Part shown: piece by piece, positions 1 to 8,036 of the stretch | How the letters are laid out: every line of letters starts with the position of its first letter | How positions within the stretch are numbered: position 1 is the first letter of the stretch | From: Casp-actino8 sp044355095 | GTDB lineage: Bacteria; Actinomycetota; Acidimicrobiia; Acidimicrobiales; Ilumatobacteraceae | Direction of reading: 5' to 3' | DNA: 23,334 bases | Assembly: GCA_044355095.1 (NCBI GenBank) | Contig: JBIKYT010000033.1 | Location: forward strand, 1-23,334 | Program-made: the position numbers and the translations under genes | Notes under the pieces: model-generated | Databases searched by the model: none | What the model was told of the DNA's origin: nothing | Seen by the model: the letters and a program-made list of their open reading frames with translations, nothing else

Positions 1-997
1 CGGTCACCATTGCACCTAAAGCAATTTCTTGCTTACGTTTTGGGGTCAACATTGTCCACCATTTGGCATCAGTTCCCTCAACAAAAGCTTGCTCGTTTGT
101 CACGGACGGCATCCAACCTTCGGAACGAAGTCGGCCATTAGAAACAAGCCACGTTGACCGCACATAAGGGCGTAGCCCCGGTGGAATTGGTCCGCGTTGG
201 AAACGCCAACGAATGTCACTCACAATTTCGCTCATTCGATCAGGTAGTCGTAAACGTGGAGCCATACCCCATAACGAACGCACGCGAGCACTATGCACAA
301 ACCCATCAGGCGCAACGTTGTAAACACCATCTAATTTTTTGCGAGTTGCTAGAACAACAGCCTGAGCAAGATCATCAAGGTGCAAGAACTGAGCTGGCAC
401 GTCGTCTTCACCTAGTCGCCCGCCCATACCTGCTGCAAGGGCCCGCACCAAACTTGATGCACCATCGGCTGCCATCGCAGGCACTGGCCGGAGAACTGTT
501 GCGCTGCGATCATCATCCGACTCACGCCAATCGTCAACAAGTTGTTCAACAGTTGCTAATTGACGCGCAAAGGCAAAACCGAAATCGGGACGAAGCGCGG
601 TGTCTTCCGTGAGCGGAACAGGATTATTTGGCCAAGCGCCATAAACCATTGCCGATGACAACAACACGATGTGTTTAGCACCTTGAACTGTTGCTGCTTG
701 TAATAATTCGGGAGTTCCAATGACAGCACTCCGCCGACGTTCGACAAGGGCGTCATGGTCACCAGGTGCGAGGTGGATGAACACATCAAGAGGTTCAGCA
801 ATGACATCGGTACTCTGGTTGATCTCGCGTACGTCAAACCCGCCATCAATTTTCAGACGATCAATCACCCTTTTACCGAGAGGCCATTGCCCGCCACTCA
901 CAACGACTTTCACCAGATTTGTCGCAAAAACGCCATCAGCCAAACCGGCGTGCCCCAGTTGATCGGGCCCCAGTTCATCGGGAGCAGTCACTGACAT
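1..997 (-). CDS. NAD-dependent epimerase/dehydratase-like protein (SDR), 3' end outside the window
   Basis: This minus-strand frame is open from an ATG at 997 to the window edge (332 codons, no stop), so the C-terminus is missing. The translation reads as an extended short-chain dehydrogenase: a nucleotide-binding strand and glycine loop at residues 31-41 (VVVSGGQWPLG), an SSAMVYG segment at 114-120, HLDDLA near 209-214 and a G-x-YNVAPDG segment near 228-236. Two landmarks are off. The glycine loop is not a clean GxxGxxG, and where active SDRs carry YxxxK this protein reads F143-A-R-Q-L147. It may therefore bind a nucleotide without normal redox chemistry, or act as an NmrA-like sensor. It is divergent from the DUF2342 gene, with 71 bp between start codons. 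A -10-like TAATGT lies at 1011-1016. The family call is firm; the substrate is unknown. Confidence 0.85.
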   Translation of the reverse strand, partial: MSVTAPDELGPDQLGHAGLADGVFATNLVKVVVSGGQWPLGKRVIDRLKIDGGFDVREINQSTDVIAEPLDVFIHLAPGDHDALVERRRSAVIGTPELLQAATVQGAKHIVLLSSAMVYGAWPNNPVPLTEDTALRPDFGFAFARQLATVEQLVDDWRESDDDRSATVLRPVPAMAADGASSLVRALAAGMGGRLGEDDVPAQFLHLDDLAQAVVLATRKKLDGVYNVAPDGFVHSARVRSLWGMAPRLRLPDRMSEIVSDIRWRFQRGPIPPGLRPYVRSTWLVSNGRLRSEGWMPSVTNEQAFVEGTDAKWWTMLTPKRKQEIALGAMVT

Positions 998-1014
998 TGT
1001 CACACCCGCGACAT

Positions 1015-1036
1015 TACAGCGATATGCGGCGCTGTA
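1015..1036. promoter_or_regulatory. Inverted repeat in divergent promoter region
   Basis: TACAGCG (1015-1021) and CGCTGTA (1030-1036) form a perfect 7-bp inverted repeat with an 8-bp spacer. It lies between the SDR gene (start 997, minus) and the DUF2342 gene (start 1069, plus). It overlaps the -10-like TAATGT of the minus gene and the expected -35 area of the plus gene, a position suited to an operator controlling both. No regulator can be named; a chance repeat is possible. Confidence 0.35.
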
Positions 1037-1056
1037 TAAACCCCACCAATTAGTTC

Positions 1057-1062
1057 TATGCT
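1057..1062 (+). promoter_or_regulatory. -10 hexamer for leaderless transcript
   Basis: TATGCT fits TANNNT and is followed by six bases and then the GTG at 1069, so transcription would begin at the start codon. No Shine-Dalgarno sequence precedes that GTG, which agrees with leaderless translation as is common in Actinobacteria. Confidence 0.5.
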
Positions 1063-1068
1063 CGCAAT

Positions 1069-2331
1069 GTGTCTGGAGATTCCCCCAACCCTTTTGATTC
1101 TGACGACGACGACAACTCCAAAAATATGTTTGGCAACATGTTCGGAAATATGTCCGGAAACATATTTGGCAACATGCCCATGTTCGGCGACATGATGAAA
1201 ATGTTCAACACCCAAGGACCCATCCAGTGGGATACCGCTCGTCAAATTGCGTTGGTGACTGCAACTGATGGACAGACCGAGCCCAACGTCGATCCACTCG
1301 TGCGTATTGAATACGCCAACCTTGCCCGCATTGCTGGAATGCATGTTCATCAAATCACCGGACTCGGCGATATCACCACTGCCAGTTCAGTCGAACCTGT
1401 CATGGTGACACCAGGTGCTTGGGCTCAACGCACACTTGATGACTACCGTCCTCTTTTTACTCAATTGGCTACAGCGCTGAGCTCTCACCAAAACGATCCA
1501 ACTGACTCATCATCCGACAGCGACCCTTTCGCGACAATGTTTGCTGGTATCACCAACATGATTGCTCCGATGACAATGGGCATGACAGTGGGCTCGATGG
1601 TCGGTCACCTTGCCAAAAAATCACTGGGCCAATACGACCTACCACTCCCCCGACCAGTCAAGAATGAAATCGCCATCGTTCCCGCCACTGTTGATACATT
1701 CGCGGCCGAATGGGATCTGCCGCTCGAAGATGTACGCATGTGGACTTTGATTCGCGAACTCGTTGTGCATCAGCTCTACAGCATCACGCACATTCGTGAC
1801 GCTGTCACCGACATGGTTCAATCATTTATCGCGGGCTTTCGCCCCGACCCGTCGGCTATCACCGACAAGTTGTCCAATCTTGACTCAACCGATCCCAATG
1901 AACTGATGGGCTCGCTTCAGAAAATTCTCGGTGATCCCGAACTTATGTTGGGCGCAGTTCGATCAGAAGAACAAAATCGTTTGCAACCACAACTTGACGC
2001 GTTGCTTGGTCTCATCATTGGTTGGTCCGATCACATGACTGATGCAGTTGGTTCACGAGTGCTCGGAAATCCTTCCCGTATCGCCGAAGCCGCCCGCCGT
2101 CGCCGAATTGAATCGGGCGACGAAACCGTCTTTGTTGAAAAACTACTTGGACTGCATATCAATCGTCAGCAAGTTGAACGAGGTCGCAACTTTGTTCAAG
2201 GTGTGATTGAACGAATGGGTGAAGGTGGTCTCGCACCGCTCTATATCTCGGCAGCAAATTTGCCAACTCTTTCCGAACTCGATGCGCCAGGGTTGTGGCT
2301 CGCTCGACTTGAAATTAGCGAGAACGACTGA
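1069..2331 (+). CDS. DUF2342 family protein (zinc-dependent metalloprotease-like / putative hydrolase)
   Basis: This 420-aa protein matches the actinobacterial DUF2342 family, often labelled zinc-dependent metalloprotease or putative hydrolase. Family landmarks seen are EYANLARIAGMHVHQITGL (81-99), a DLPLEDVRMW segment (216-225) and a C-terminal RRRRIESGDE block (about 346-355). The N-terminus (19-45) is a Met/Asn/Gly/Phe-rich run with repeated FGNM units. Where related members carry an HExxH- or RExxH-like motif, this one reads R229-E-L-V-V-H234, and LGLIIGW replaces the more usual L-x-EGW. Both comparisons are from memory of the family. Zinc binding and peptidase activity are therefore doubtful. 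GTG at 1069 is chosen because nearby ATGs are out of frame and a -10 hexamer sits six bases upstream. Its end overlaps the convergent MFS gene by 17 bp. Confidence 0.8.
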   Translation: MSGDSPNPFDSDDDDNSKNMFGNMFGNMSGNIFGNMPMFGDMMKMFNTQGPIQWDTARQIALVTATDGQTEPNVDPLVRIEYANLARIAGMHVHQITGLGDITTASSVEPVMVTPGAWAQRTLDDYRPLFTQLATALSSHQNDPTDSSSDSDPFATMFAGITNMIAPMTMGMTVGSMVGHLAKKSLGQYDLPLPRPVKNEIAIVPATVDTFAAEWDLPLEDVRMWTLIRELVVHQLYSITHIRDAVTDMVQSFIAGFRPDPSAITDKLSNLDSTDPNELMGSLQKILGDPELMLGAVRSEEQNRLQPQLDALLGLIIGWSDHMTDAVGSRVLGNPSRIAEAARRRRIESGDETVFVEKLLGLHINRQQVERGRNFVQGVIERMGEGGLAPLYISAANLPTLSELDAPGLWLARLEISEND

Positions 2332-3667
2332 AACGTTGCCGCAATTGAGCAACGACCGATGCAGGTTCGGCTCCTAACGCTATTTGGCGCAAGCCCACCC
2401 AATAAATCAACGCGCCACTAAAGCCAATGCCAGCCACAATTCCAAAACCGACGACTCCTGGCAGTTCGAGCAACACTGGAATAATTCCGGCCGCAACCCA
2501 CATCAATTGGAAACGCGTGTAGTAATTCGCTAGTGCGCGACCACGGTTGGCGTCGGGAGCATCACGCTGAACGATTGATTCAAAAGCCATGTTGCCAATG
2601 GCTGCCGCATAGTTCACTAAGGCCATCAAAAGCAATGCGGTGATCGTCACCGAAGTCAGAGCAGTGAGCAAACCGGCAACTCCGATGATTGCCAGTGCAA
2701 TGACAAGTAAGTATTCAATGCGCTGAAGCTTGTTCAATCGTTTGGCACTGAGGTTGCCCAGCAATGAGCCGATCGCCGCCATACTGACTGCGATTCCAAA
2801 CCACATCGTGCCAAATTGTGGGCCAAAGTGATATTTGACTTGAGTCCATAATCCGTTGGTATCCGTGCCCACTACTTCAGCCCGTTGCGGATCAGCAAAC
2901 CAAAAGGCGAGATGAAAGAATACAAACCCCACACTCGCTCGAACCAAACTCATTGCCGAAACTGCAATGACGATCCCGGGCTGTCTGAGTTCCTGAACTT
3001 CTAACTCGGCAGGTTCGTTTTTAGCAACCGCCTGTTTCGGGAAGCGCAACGCATTCAGTGCTGCAATAGCAAAGATGACTGCGCCAAAGACCAATGTCGC
3101 CTTTGAAGAAATCAAACTCAAAACGCCAGCCGGAATCGCCGCCAAAAATCCAACGATGCCCGCGGTCACGCCCAGCTTGGCGTTGGCTTCAACCAGATTG
3201 TTATCTGACTTAATCAGTGCAGGCACAAGCGCCGACTTAGAAACTGAGTATGTCTTGTTCAGAACCATCGCCACGAAGGCCAGCGGAAAGAGCAACAGCG
3301 AATCAAGCTGCGACACCATTAAAACCATGACGATGGCGCGTAACGTCGCAATCAACAAAATCAACAGCCGACGACCACCCGGCATTCGATCGATCACGGG
3401 GCCAATGAACTTGGCCAAAATCAAAAATGGGGCGAAACTCACCGCCAAGAACAACAGCACTCGGCCGCGAGCTTCACCTGGAGTGATGGACAAAAACAAC
3501 GAGTCCGCCAAGGCAACTGCCATAGCGGCTTCACCGGCCGCCATCAATGCGTGCACCCGAACTAAGCGGGTAAACGGACTCACTTGAAAATGATGTTGAA
3601 GTTTGGGCGGCACATAATTCTTGCCTCGACCGCGACCAGGTAATGGTTGTTCGATCGGCTTGGTCAC
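2315..3667 (-). CDS. MFS transporter
   Basis: A 450-aa integral membrane protein with a basic, proline-rich cytoplasmic N-terminus (about 1-30) and roughly twelve hydrophobic segments in two halves separated by a charged stretch near residues 212-226. The loop GPVIDRMPGGRR after the second or third helix resembles the MFS inter-helix 2-3 signature. The substrate cannot be inferred. It lies 41 bp downstream of the regX3-like gene, so it could be read through from the phosphate operon. The GTG start at 3667 also has its own TAAAGT hexamer six bases upstream, which suggests a separate leaderless transcript. Its 3' end overlaps the convergent DUF2342 gene. Confidence 0.9.
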   Translation of the reverse strand: MTKPIEQPLPGRGRGKNYVPPKLQHHFQVSPFTRLVRVHALMAAGEAAMAVALADSLFLSITPGEARGRVLLFLAVSFAPFLILAKFIGPVIDRMPGGRRLLILLIATLRAIVMVLMVSQLDSLLLFPLAFVAMVLNKTYSVSKSALVPALIKSDNNLVEANAKLGVTAGIVGFLAAIPAGVLSLISSKATLVFGAVIFAIAALNALRFPKQAVAKNEPAELEVQELRQPGIVIAVSAMSLVRASVGFVFFHLAFWFADPQRAEVVGTDTNGLWTQVKYHFGPQFGTMWFGIAVSMAAIGSLLGNLSAKRLNKLQRIEYLLVIALAIIGVAGLLTALTSVTITALLLMALVNYAAAIGNMAFESIVQRDAPDANRGRALANYYTRFQLMWVAAGIIPVLLELPGVVGFGIVAGIGFSGALIYWVGLRQIALGAEPASVVAQLRQRFSRSR

Positions 3668-3673
3668 ACGCCT

Positions 3674-3679
3674 ACTTTA
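3674..3679 (-). promoter_or_regulatory. -10 hexamer for leaderless MFS gene
   Basis: On the minus strand TAAAGT is followed by AGGCGT and then the GTG start at 3667. This is the TANNNT-N6-start pattern seen at other genes in this window. No ribosome binding site lies between the two. Confidence 0.5.
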
Positions 3680-3708
3680 GGTGAGCGTGTGTGAAGCAAA
3701 GTGGAAGT

Positions 3709-4419
3709 TCAACTCTTCGTACGCTCAAATTTGTAGCCCAAACCACGGATGGTCACGATCCGTGTTGGAACTGCCGGATCATCCTCGATTTTGCTGCGCA
3801 ATCGCTTGATGTGGACGTCAAGCGTCTTGGTGTCACCGACATAATCGGTTCCCCACACACGGTCAATCAAGGTTTCACGCGGAAGTACTCGTCCAGCATT
3901 AGCCAGAAGTAAATGTAATAACTCAAATTCCTTCAACGGCATGGCGACTTCTTCACCCTTCACCAAGACACGGTGTTGATCAGGGTCGAGGGCGATTGCC
4001 CCAATTTCAAGAGCGTTGTCATCAAGGTCTGACACCTTAACTCCCTGATCGGCGGCCGAACGACGAAGAACCGCTCGCATCCGTGCCACCAATTCGCGCA
4101 TCCGATATGGCTTGGTGATGTAGTCATCAGCTCCAACTTCAAGACCGACCACAGTGTCAATTTCGGCACCTTTGGCGGTCACCATGATGATCGGCACCTG
4201 AGTCCGCTTACGCAATTGACGACACACATCAATTCCGGAAATTTTCGGCAGCATCACATCGAGCAACACGACATCAGGTTGAACGATGTCAAACTTTGCC
4301 AGCGCCTCCATGCCATCGCGTGCGACTTCAACACGAAAGCCTTCTTTTTTTAGTCCGATCGTCAATGCATCAATGAAGCTTTCTTCATCTTCAACTAACA
4401 GCACAGTTTGCATTCCCAT
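3709..4419 (-). CDS. regX3: OmpR/PhoB-type response regulator, RegX3-like
   Basis: A 236-aa two-domain regulator. The receiver domain (5-120) has the acidic pair E10/D11, phosphoacceptor D54 in VVLLDVML, T81 and K103 in ITKPY. The C-terminal winged helix (about 145-232) includes an RVWGTDYVGDTKTLDVHIKR segment and ends in IRGLGYKFE. It would bind PHO-box-like 11-bp direct repeats and activate phosphate-starvation genes. The kinase stop and this ATG overlap by one base (TAATG), so the pair is translationally coupled. The neighbouring kinase, PhoU proteins and Pst transporter make a RegX3/PhoP phosphate role very likely. Candidate targets are the repeats at 6304-6325 and 11070-11101. Confidence 0.93.
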   Translation of the reverse strand: MGMQTVLLVEDEESFIDALTIGLKKEGFRVEVARDGMEALAKFDIVQPDVVLLDVMLPKISGIDVCRQLRKRTQVPIIMVTAKGAEIDTVVGLEVGADDYITKPYRMRELVARMRAVLRRSAADQGVKVSDLDDNALEIGAIALDPDQHRVLVKGEEVAMPLKEFELLHLLLANAGRVLPRETLIDRVWGTDYVGDTKTLDVHIKRLRSKIEDDPAVPTRIVTIRGLGYKFERTKS

Positions 4420-5576
4420 TAGGCACTCTCTCTCATATCTTGCTCTCGTCTGACGAACTTTGGAATCTTGAGTGAGAAGGTTGACCCTTCACCCTCAATG
4501 CTCGTTACCGAGACATCACCACCGTGGTTGTTGGCGACATGGCGCACAATTGCCAAACCCAAACCAGTTCCACCGGTGTCACGCGAACGAGCGCGGTCGA
4601 CCCGATAAAAACGTTCAAAGACACGGTCAAGATCACGTGCTGGAATACCGAGACCAAAGTCGGTGACGGCAAACTCAACCGAGTCGCCATCTGGACGAGC
4701 AGAAACTTCCACTGATGAACCCGACTCGGAATACTTCACGGCATTTTCCACCAGATTGCCAATTGCCGACACCAATTGGCGCCGATCACCGACAACTTTG
4801 AGTGGAGTAGACAACTCGGCCATCGCAATCTTGATTGAGTGCAATGAAGCCAATGGGGCCGCTCGCGAAATTGATTCAGTCAATATGACCGCAGCGTCAA
4901 CTTCATCTTTCACGGCCTCTCCACCGAACTCGATACGAGACAGTTCCAGCAAATCGTCAATGGTGCGCCCAACGCGAATCGCTTCATCAACCATCTTCTC
5001 AGAGAGTCGATGAATGATCTCAAGATCGTCTTCTTGTGACAACGCTTCAGCCAAGACAGCAAGCGCGCCGACGGGAGTTTTCAATTCATGACTGATATTG
5101 GCGACAAAATCGGTGCGGACTGCATCAACAAGATACCGCTCGGTGATGTCTTCCGTCATCGCCACCGCCCCACCAATCGCTAACGGGGTGGCCGAAACTG
5201 CAAATACTCTGCGGGGAGGTCCGAACAAATCAAGTACTTGGCGCTTAGTTTCACCACTCAGTGCAACCGATAGGTGCTGTTCAACTACTTCTTCAACAAG
5301 AACATCTGAGTGAATAACACCCGTGACGCTTTCGGCCAATTTATTGCGGAAGATCACTTTTCCGTCGGTTCCAACAACCACGACTCCGACACTTAATGAG
5401 TTCACCGCATCACGAATAAGAAGCCTTGATTCAATGTTTTCATTTGGATGAACTTCCTCGGCTCCAGAGTCAGCGTTAACCACAATGACTGAACTCTTTC
5501 GTGAGGATGCGGCAAACAGCAAGTAACTCACGACGCCAGCGGCCAAACCCACCAAGAGACCAAGAAGAAAACTCAC
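4419..5576 (-). CDS. senX3: Phosphate-sensing histidine kinase, SenX3/PhoR-like
   Basis: A 385-aa kinase. One N-terminal membrane helix (about 1-24) is followed by a short linker, a PAS-like domain (about 52-145) and a HisKA domain with phosphoacceptor H163 in FVANISHELKTP. The ATPase domain shows an N-box LVENAVKYS, G1 DFGLGIP, F-box FERFYRVDRARS and G2 GGTGLGLAIV. The lack of a large periplasmic domain fits SenX3/PhoR, which read phosphate state through PhoU and the Pst transporter rather than from an outside ligand. Its GTG start overlaps the phoU stop by four bases (GTGA) and its stop overlaps regX3 by one base. The three genes are therefore one coupled unit. Confidence 0.93.
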   Translation of the reverse strand: MSFLLGLLVGLAAGVVSYLLFAASSRKSSVIVVNADSGAEEVHPNENIESRLLIRDAVNSLSVGVVVVGTDGKVIFRNKLAESVTGVIHSDVLVEEVVEQHLSVALSGETKRQVLDLFGPPRRVFAVSATPLAIGGAVAMTEDITERYLVDAVRTDFVANISHELKTPVGALAVLAEALSQEDDLEIIHRLSEKMVDEAIRVGRTIDDLLELSRIEFGGEAVKDEVDAAVILTESISRAAPLASLHSIKIAMAELSTPLKVVGDRRQLVSAIGNLVENAVKYSESGSSVEVSARPDGDSVEFAVTDFGLGIPARDLDRVFERFYRVDRARSRDTGGTGLGLAIVRHVANNHGGDVSVTSIEGEGSTFSLKIPKFVRREQDMRESA

Positions 5577-6286
5577 GATGTAAGTCCTTCAAAGTTTGAG
5601 TCAGCATCACCAATACGACCACCACGACGGTGATCGCCAGCTGGCGGAATCTCACCGGTAATCAGGTAGCAAACAAAATGGGCCACGTTGACCGCATGAT
5701 CACCAATGCGTTCGTAGAAGCGGGCGGTAACAGCCATCTGGATTGCCACTGAAAGATCAATTGTTCCAGCACTGTGTGATTCGAAAATACTCTCAATGAA
5801 CTGCCGATGTAAATAGTCCAAGAACAAGTCCATGTCATCAACTGCCTTAGCCATTGGCAAGTCAAGATCGGCGTAGGCCTGGATGGCGTGTCGGAACAAG
5901 ATTTGGGCCTGAGTGCCCATGCGACCGATGAGACCTCGCATTTTCGGGTCAAGTTGAATTCCATGAATCCGACGAGCGACTTTACAAATATTGACCACTA
6001 GATCGGCCGATCGCTCAATGTCGGCGGCCATCTTCATAATCGTGACAGCGTGGCGAAGTTCGCTCGCTACCGGAGCGTGCAAGGCCATTAAGGCGATACA
6101 GCGATCCTCAAGTTCCATTGTGCGCGAATCAAACTCATCATCAGCGAGAATTTGGTATTCAGCGCCTTCGAGATCTTGCTCAAGCAAAATTTGAGTGGCA
6201 CGAGGGATACTTTCAACCAAACTTGCTGTAACCCGCAGAAGTTCAGAGCGTAGGTCTAGCAGTTCGTCATGAGCGAGGCGATTCAC
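5573..6286 (-). CDS. phoU: PhoU phosphate signalling protein (copy 2, coupled to the kinase)
   Basis: A 237-aa, all-helical PhoU protein with two related three-helix bundles. Typical motifs are ADDEFDSRTMELEDRCIAL (48-66) and a MKMAADIERSADLVVNI stretch, repeated in weaker form as ARFYERIGDHAVNVAHF in the second half. PhoU links the Pst transporter to the sensor kinase and restrains signalling when phosphate is plentiful. The GTG start is chosen because its N-terminus aligns with the other PhoU here (LRSELLRVTASLVESIP against VQQELVRISAGVVESIP). It overlaps the kinase gene by four bases, and a PHO-box-like repeat lies 17 bp upstream. It is a paralogue of the gene at 6393-7145. Confidence 0.95.
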   Translation of the reverse strand: MNRLAHDELLDLRSELLRVTASLVESIPRATQILLEQDLEGAEYQILADDEFDSRTMELEDRCIALMALHAPVASELRHAVTIMKMAADIERSADLVVNICKVARRIHGIQLDPKMRGLIGRMGTQAQILFRHAIQAYADLDLPMAKAVDDMDLFLDYLHRQFIESIFESHSAGTIDLSVAIQMAVTARFYERIGDHAVNVAHFVCYLITGEIPPAGDHRRGGRIGDADSNFEGLTS

Positions 6287-6303
6287 TTGTTATCGATCCG
6301 ACA

Positions 6304-6325
6304 GGCGAATGAACTCACGGTGAAC
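6304..6325 (-). promoter_or_regulatory. PHO-box-like direct repeat upstream of phoU-senX3-regX3
   Basis: Reading the minus strand, GTTCACCGTGA (6325-6315) is followed directly by GTTCATTCGCC (6314-6304). These are two abutting 11-bp units starting GTTCA, as in the streptomycete PhoP PHO box (repeats of GTTCACC). The site lies in the 106-bp gap between the two phoU genes, 17 bp before the GTG at 6286. A GATAAC (6287-6292) could serve as -10, giving a transcript with almost no leader. This suggests autoregulation of the two-component unit. Confidence 0.6.
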
Positions 6326-6392
6326 GAACCTAGATAACGCATATGTACCGCTACCTACAACTCCGTAAATTCGCAGTGAACAAAGAGAAAAC

Positions 6393-7145
6393 TCATGCAC
6401 TAGGTGGTGGAACTTCCTGAGGTCGTGCAATGCCACCGAGCGGGGTTGGGTCACCAACGACCCGCTGACGATGACGGGCCGCACCTGAGTGGTCTGGGGG
6501 CAAACCGGTCACTTGGAAGCGAACTTTTTCGCCAATGTTCACCGCATGGTCACCGATACGTTCGTAGAAACGCGCCACGACCGCCAACTGAATCGCAACC
6601 TGAAGGTCAATGCGACCGGCCGCGTGAGATTCAAAAATGGCCTGGATGAACTGACGTTGCAAATCATCTAAGAAAGAGTCCATGTCGTCAATCGCGGCAG
6701 CACGAGCGGCATCCATCGTCATATATGAACTCGTCGCTTCACTAAATAGGTGACGAGCCTGCTCGGACATCTTGAGTACCAAACCCCGCAACTTGGGATC
6801 GAAATCGTGACCGTAAATTCGGCGAGCGGCTTTACAAATATTGACCACTAAGTCAGCAGACCGTTCAATTTCGGCACAAATCTTGAGAGCTGATATCACT
6901 TGACGAAGTTCTCCGGCCACCGGCGCCTGCAGCGCCAAGATCTGAATACAACGATCTTCAAGATCAATCGTGCGCGCATCAATTTCGTCGTCGGCCATGA
7001 TCATGGTTTCGGCACCAGCTAGATCTTGTTCAAGGAGAACCGCGGTGCACTTCGGGATACTTTCAACGACCCCTGCAGAAATTCGCACCAGTTCTTGTTG
7101 AACATCGCCCAGATCACGATGGAATATTTTGCGAGCTTCAGTCAT
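6393..7145 (-). CDS. phoU: PhoU phosphate signalling protein (copy 1, end of pst operon)
   Basis: A 250-aa PhoU with two three-helix bundles and motifs ADDEIDARTIDLEDRCIQI and ARFYERIGDHAVNIGEK. It ends in a proline-rich tail of about 30 residues that the other copy lacks. ATG at 7145 is preferred over an upstream in-frame TTG at 7163: GAGGAG stands six bases before the ATG, and the TTG would overlap pstB. It follows pstB by ten bases, the usual last position of a pst operon. Having one PhoU with the transporter and another with the kinase suggests a split of roles, comparable to the two PhoY proteins of mycobacteria. Confidence 0.95.
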   Translation of the reverse strand: MTEARKIFHRDLGDVQQELVRISAGVVESIPKCTAVLLEQDLAGAETMIMADDEIDARTIDLEDRCIQILALQAPVAGELRQVISALKICAEIERSADLVVNICKAARRIYGHDFDPKLRGLVLKMSEQARHLFSEATSSYMTMDAARAAAIDDMDSFLDDLQRQFIQAIFESHAAGRIDLQVAIQLAVVARFYERIGDHAVNIGEKVRFQVTGLPPDHSGAARHRQRVVGDPTPLGGIARPQEVPPPSA

Positions 7146-7155
7146 TTTCTGCTCC

Positions 7156-7959
7156 TCAGCCAAATCTTCCGGTCACGTAGGACTCGGTTCGTTCATCTGA
7201 TGGCACCGAGAACATCTTTTGCGTCAGATCAAACTCAACCATAACTCCGGTGCGACGGTCGCTCTCAGTATTCACTTCAGTCGTAAAGAAGGCAGTTCGG
7301 TCACTCACACGAGCAGCCTGCTGCATATTGTGCGTCACGATAATGATCGTGTAGTCCTTCTTAATTTCTTGCATCAAGTCTTCAATACGTGCCGTGGCAA
7401 TGGGATCGAGCGCAGAACACGGCTCGTCCATCAAGATGACATCAGGCTCGACGGCGATACAGCGAGCGATACACAATCGTTGTTGCTGACCGCCCGACAA
7501 ACCGAGCGCCGAGGCTTTCAGACGGTCCTTGACTTCATCCCACAAGGCGGCGCGACGCAATGAACGTTCCACTAAATCGTTCAAATCGGACTTCGACATT
7601 TTGCCGACTAATCGTGGACCGTAAGCGACATTGTCAAAAATACTCTTCGGAAATGGGTTGGGCTTTTGGAATACCATGCCGATTCGACGACGAACTTCGT
7701 TGGGGTTGACCTCAGAGTTGTACAGGTCAGCACCGTGATATTCAACGAGACCCTCAACCTTGGCCGAGTCGATGAAATCATTCATCCGGTTCAGGCAACG
7801 CAAAACTGTCGTTTTGCCGCAACCCGATGGACCAATGAATGCAGTGATTTCGTGTTCACGAATATCGAGCGTGACATCACGAACGGCTCGGAACTCGCCG
7901 TATTTCACGCTCAAGTCCTTCACTGCAAAAACCGGAAGTTCGTTGTTTTCAGTTGCCAT
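7156..7959 (-). CDS. pstB: Phosphate ABC transporter ATP-binding protein PstB
   Basis: The cytoplasmic ATPase of the high-affinity phosphate importer. It shows Walker A GPSGCGKTT (43-51), a Q-loop in MVFQKPNPFP, the signature LSGGQQQR, Walker B VILMDEPCSALD and the H-loop VTHNM. The frame opens at an ATG at 8040 that overlaps the pstA stop. The ATG at 7959 is chosen because AAGGAG stands six bases before it and the resulting 267 aa match the usual PstB length of about 260. The longer form would add 27 residues with no family counterpart. It lies between pstA and phoU, in standard pst order. Confidence 0.95.
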   Translation of the reverse strand: MATENNELPVFAVKDLSVKYGEFRAVRDVTLDIREHEITAFIGPSGCGKTTVLRCLNRMNDFIDSAKVEGLVEYHGADLYNSEVNPNEVRRRIGMVFQKPNPFPKSIFDNVAYGPRLVGKMSKSDLNDLVERSLRRAALWDEVKDRLKASALGLSGGQQQRLCIARCIAVEPDVILMDEPCSALDPIATARIEDLMQEIKKDYTIIIVTHNMQQAARVSDRTAFFTTEVNTESDRRTGVMVEFDLTQKMFSVPSDERTESYVTGRFG

Positions 7960-8036
7960 GTGGCGCTCCTTGACCTCTGAGATAAGCGGAACTGCTGTCG
8001 CTGCCACGCTGGATTTGCCCGCACCTTCGTGATTCA

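Noticed and set aside
154..612. Long plus-strand open frame opposite the SDR gene
   Set aside because: Composition is that of an antisense shadow; the minus-strand frame gives recognisable SDR motifs across the whole region.
3680..3708. PHO box before the MFS gene
   Set aside because: CTTCACACAC and CTCACC look repeat-like but do not keep an 11-bp phase with GTTCA cores.
3691..3912. Small plus-strand gene over the end of regX3
   Set aside because: It is antisense to the conserved winged-helix domain and has no ribosome binding site or family features.
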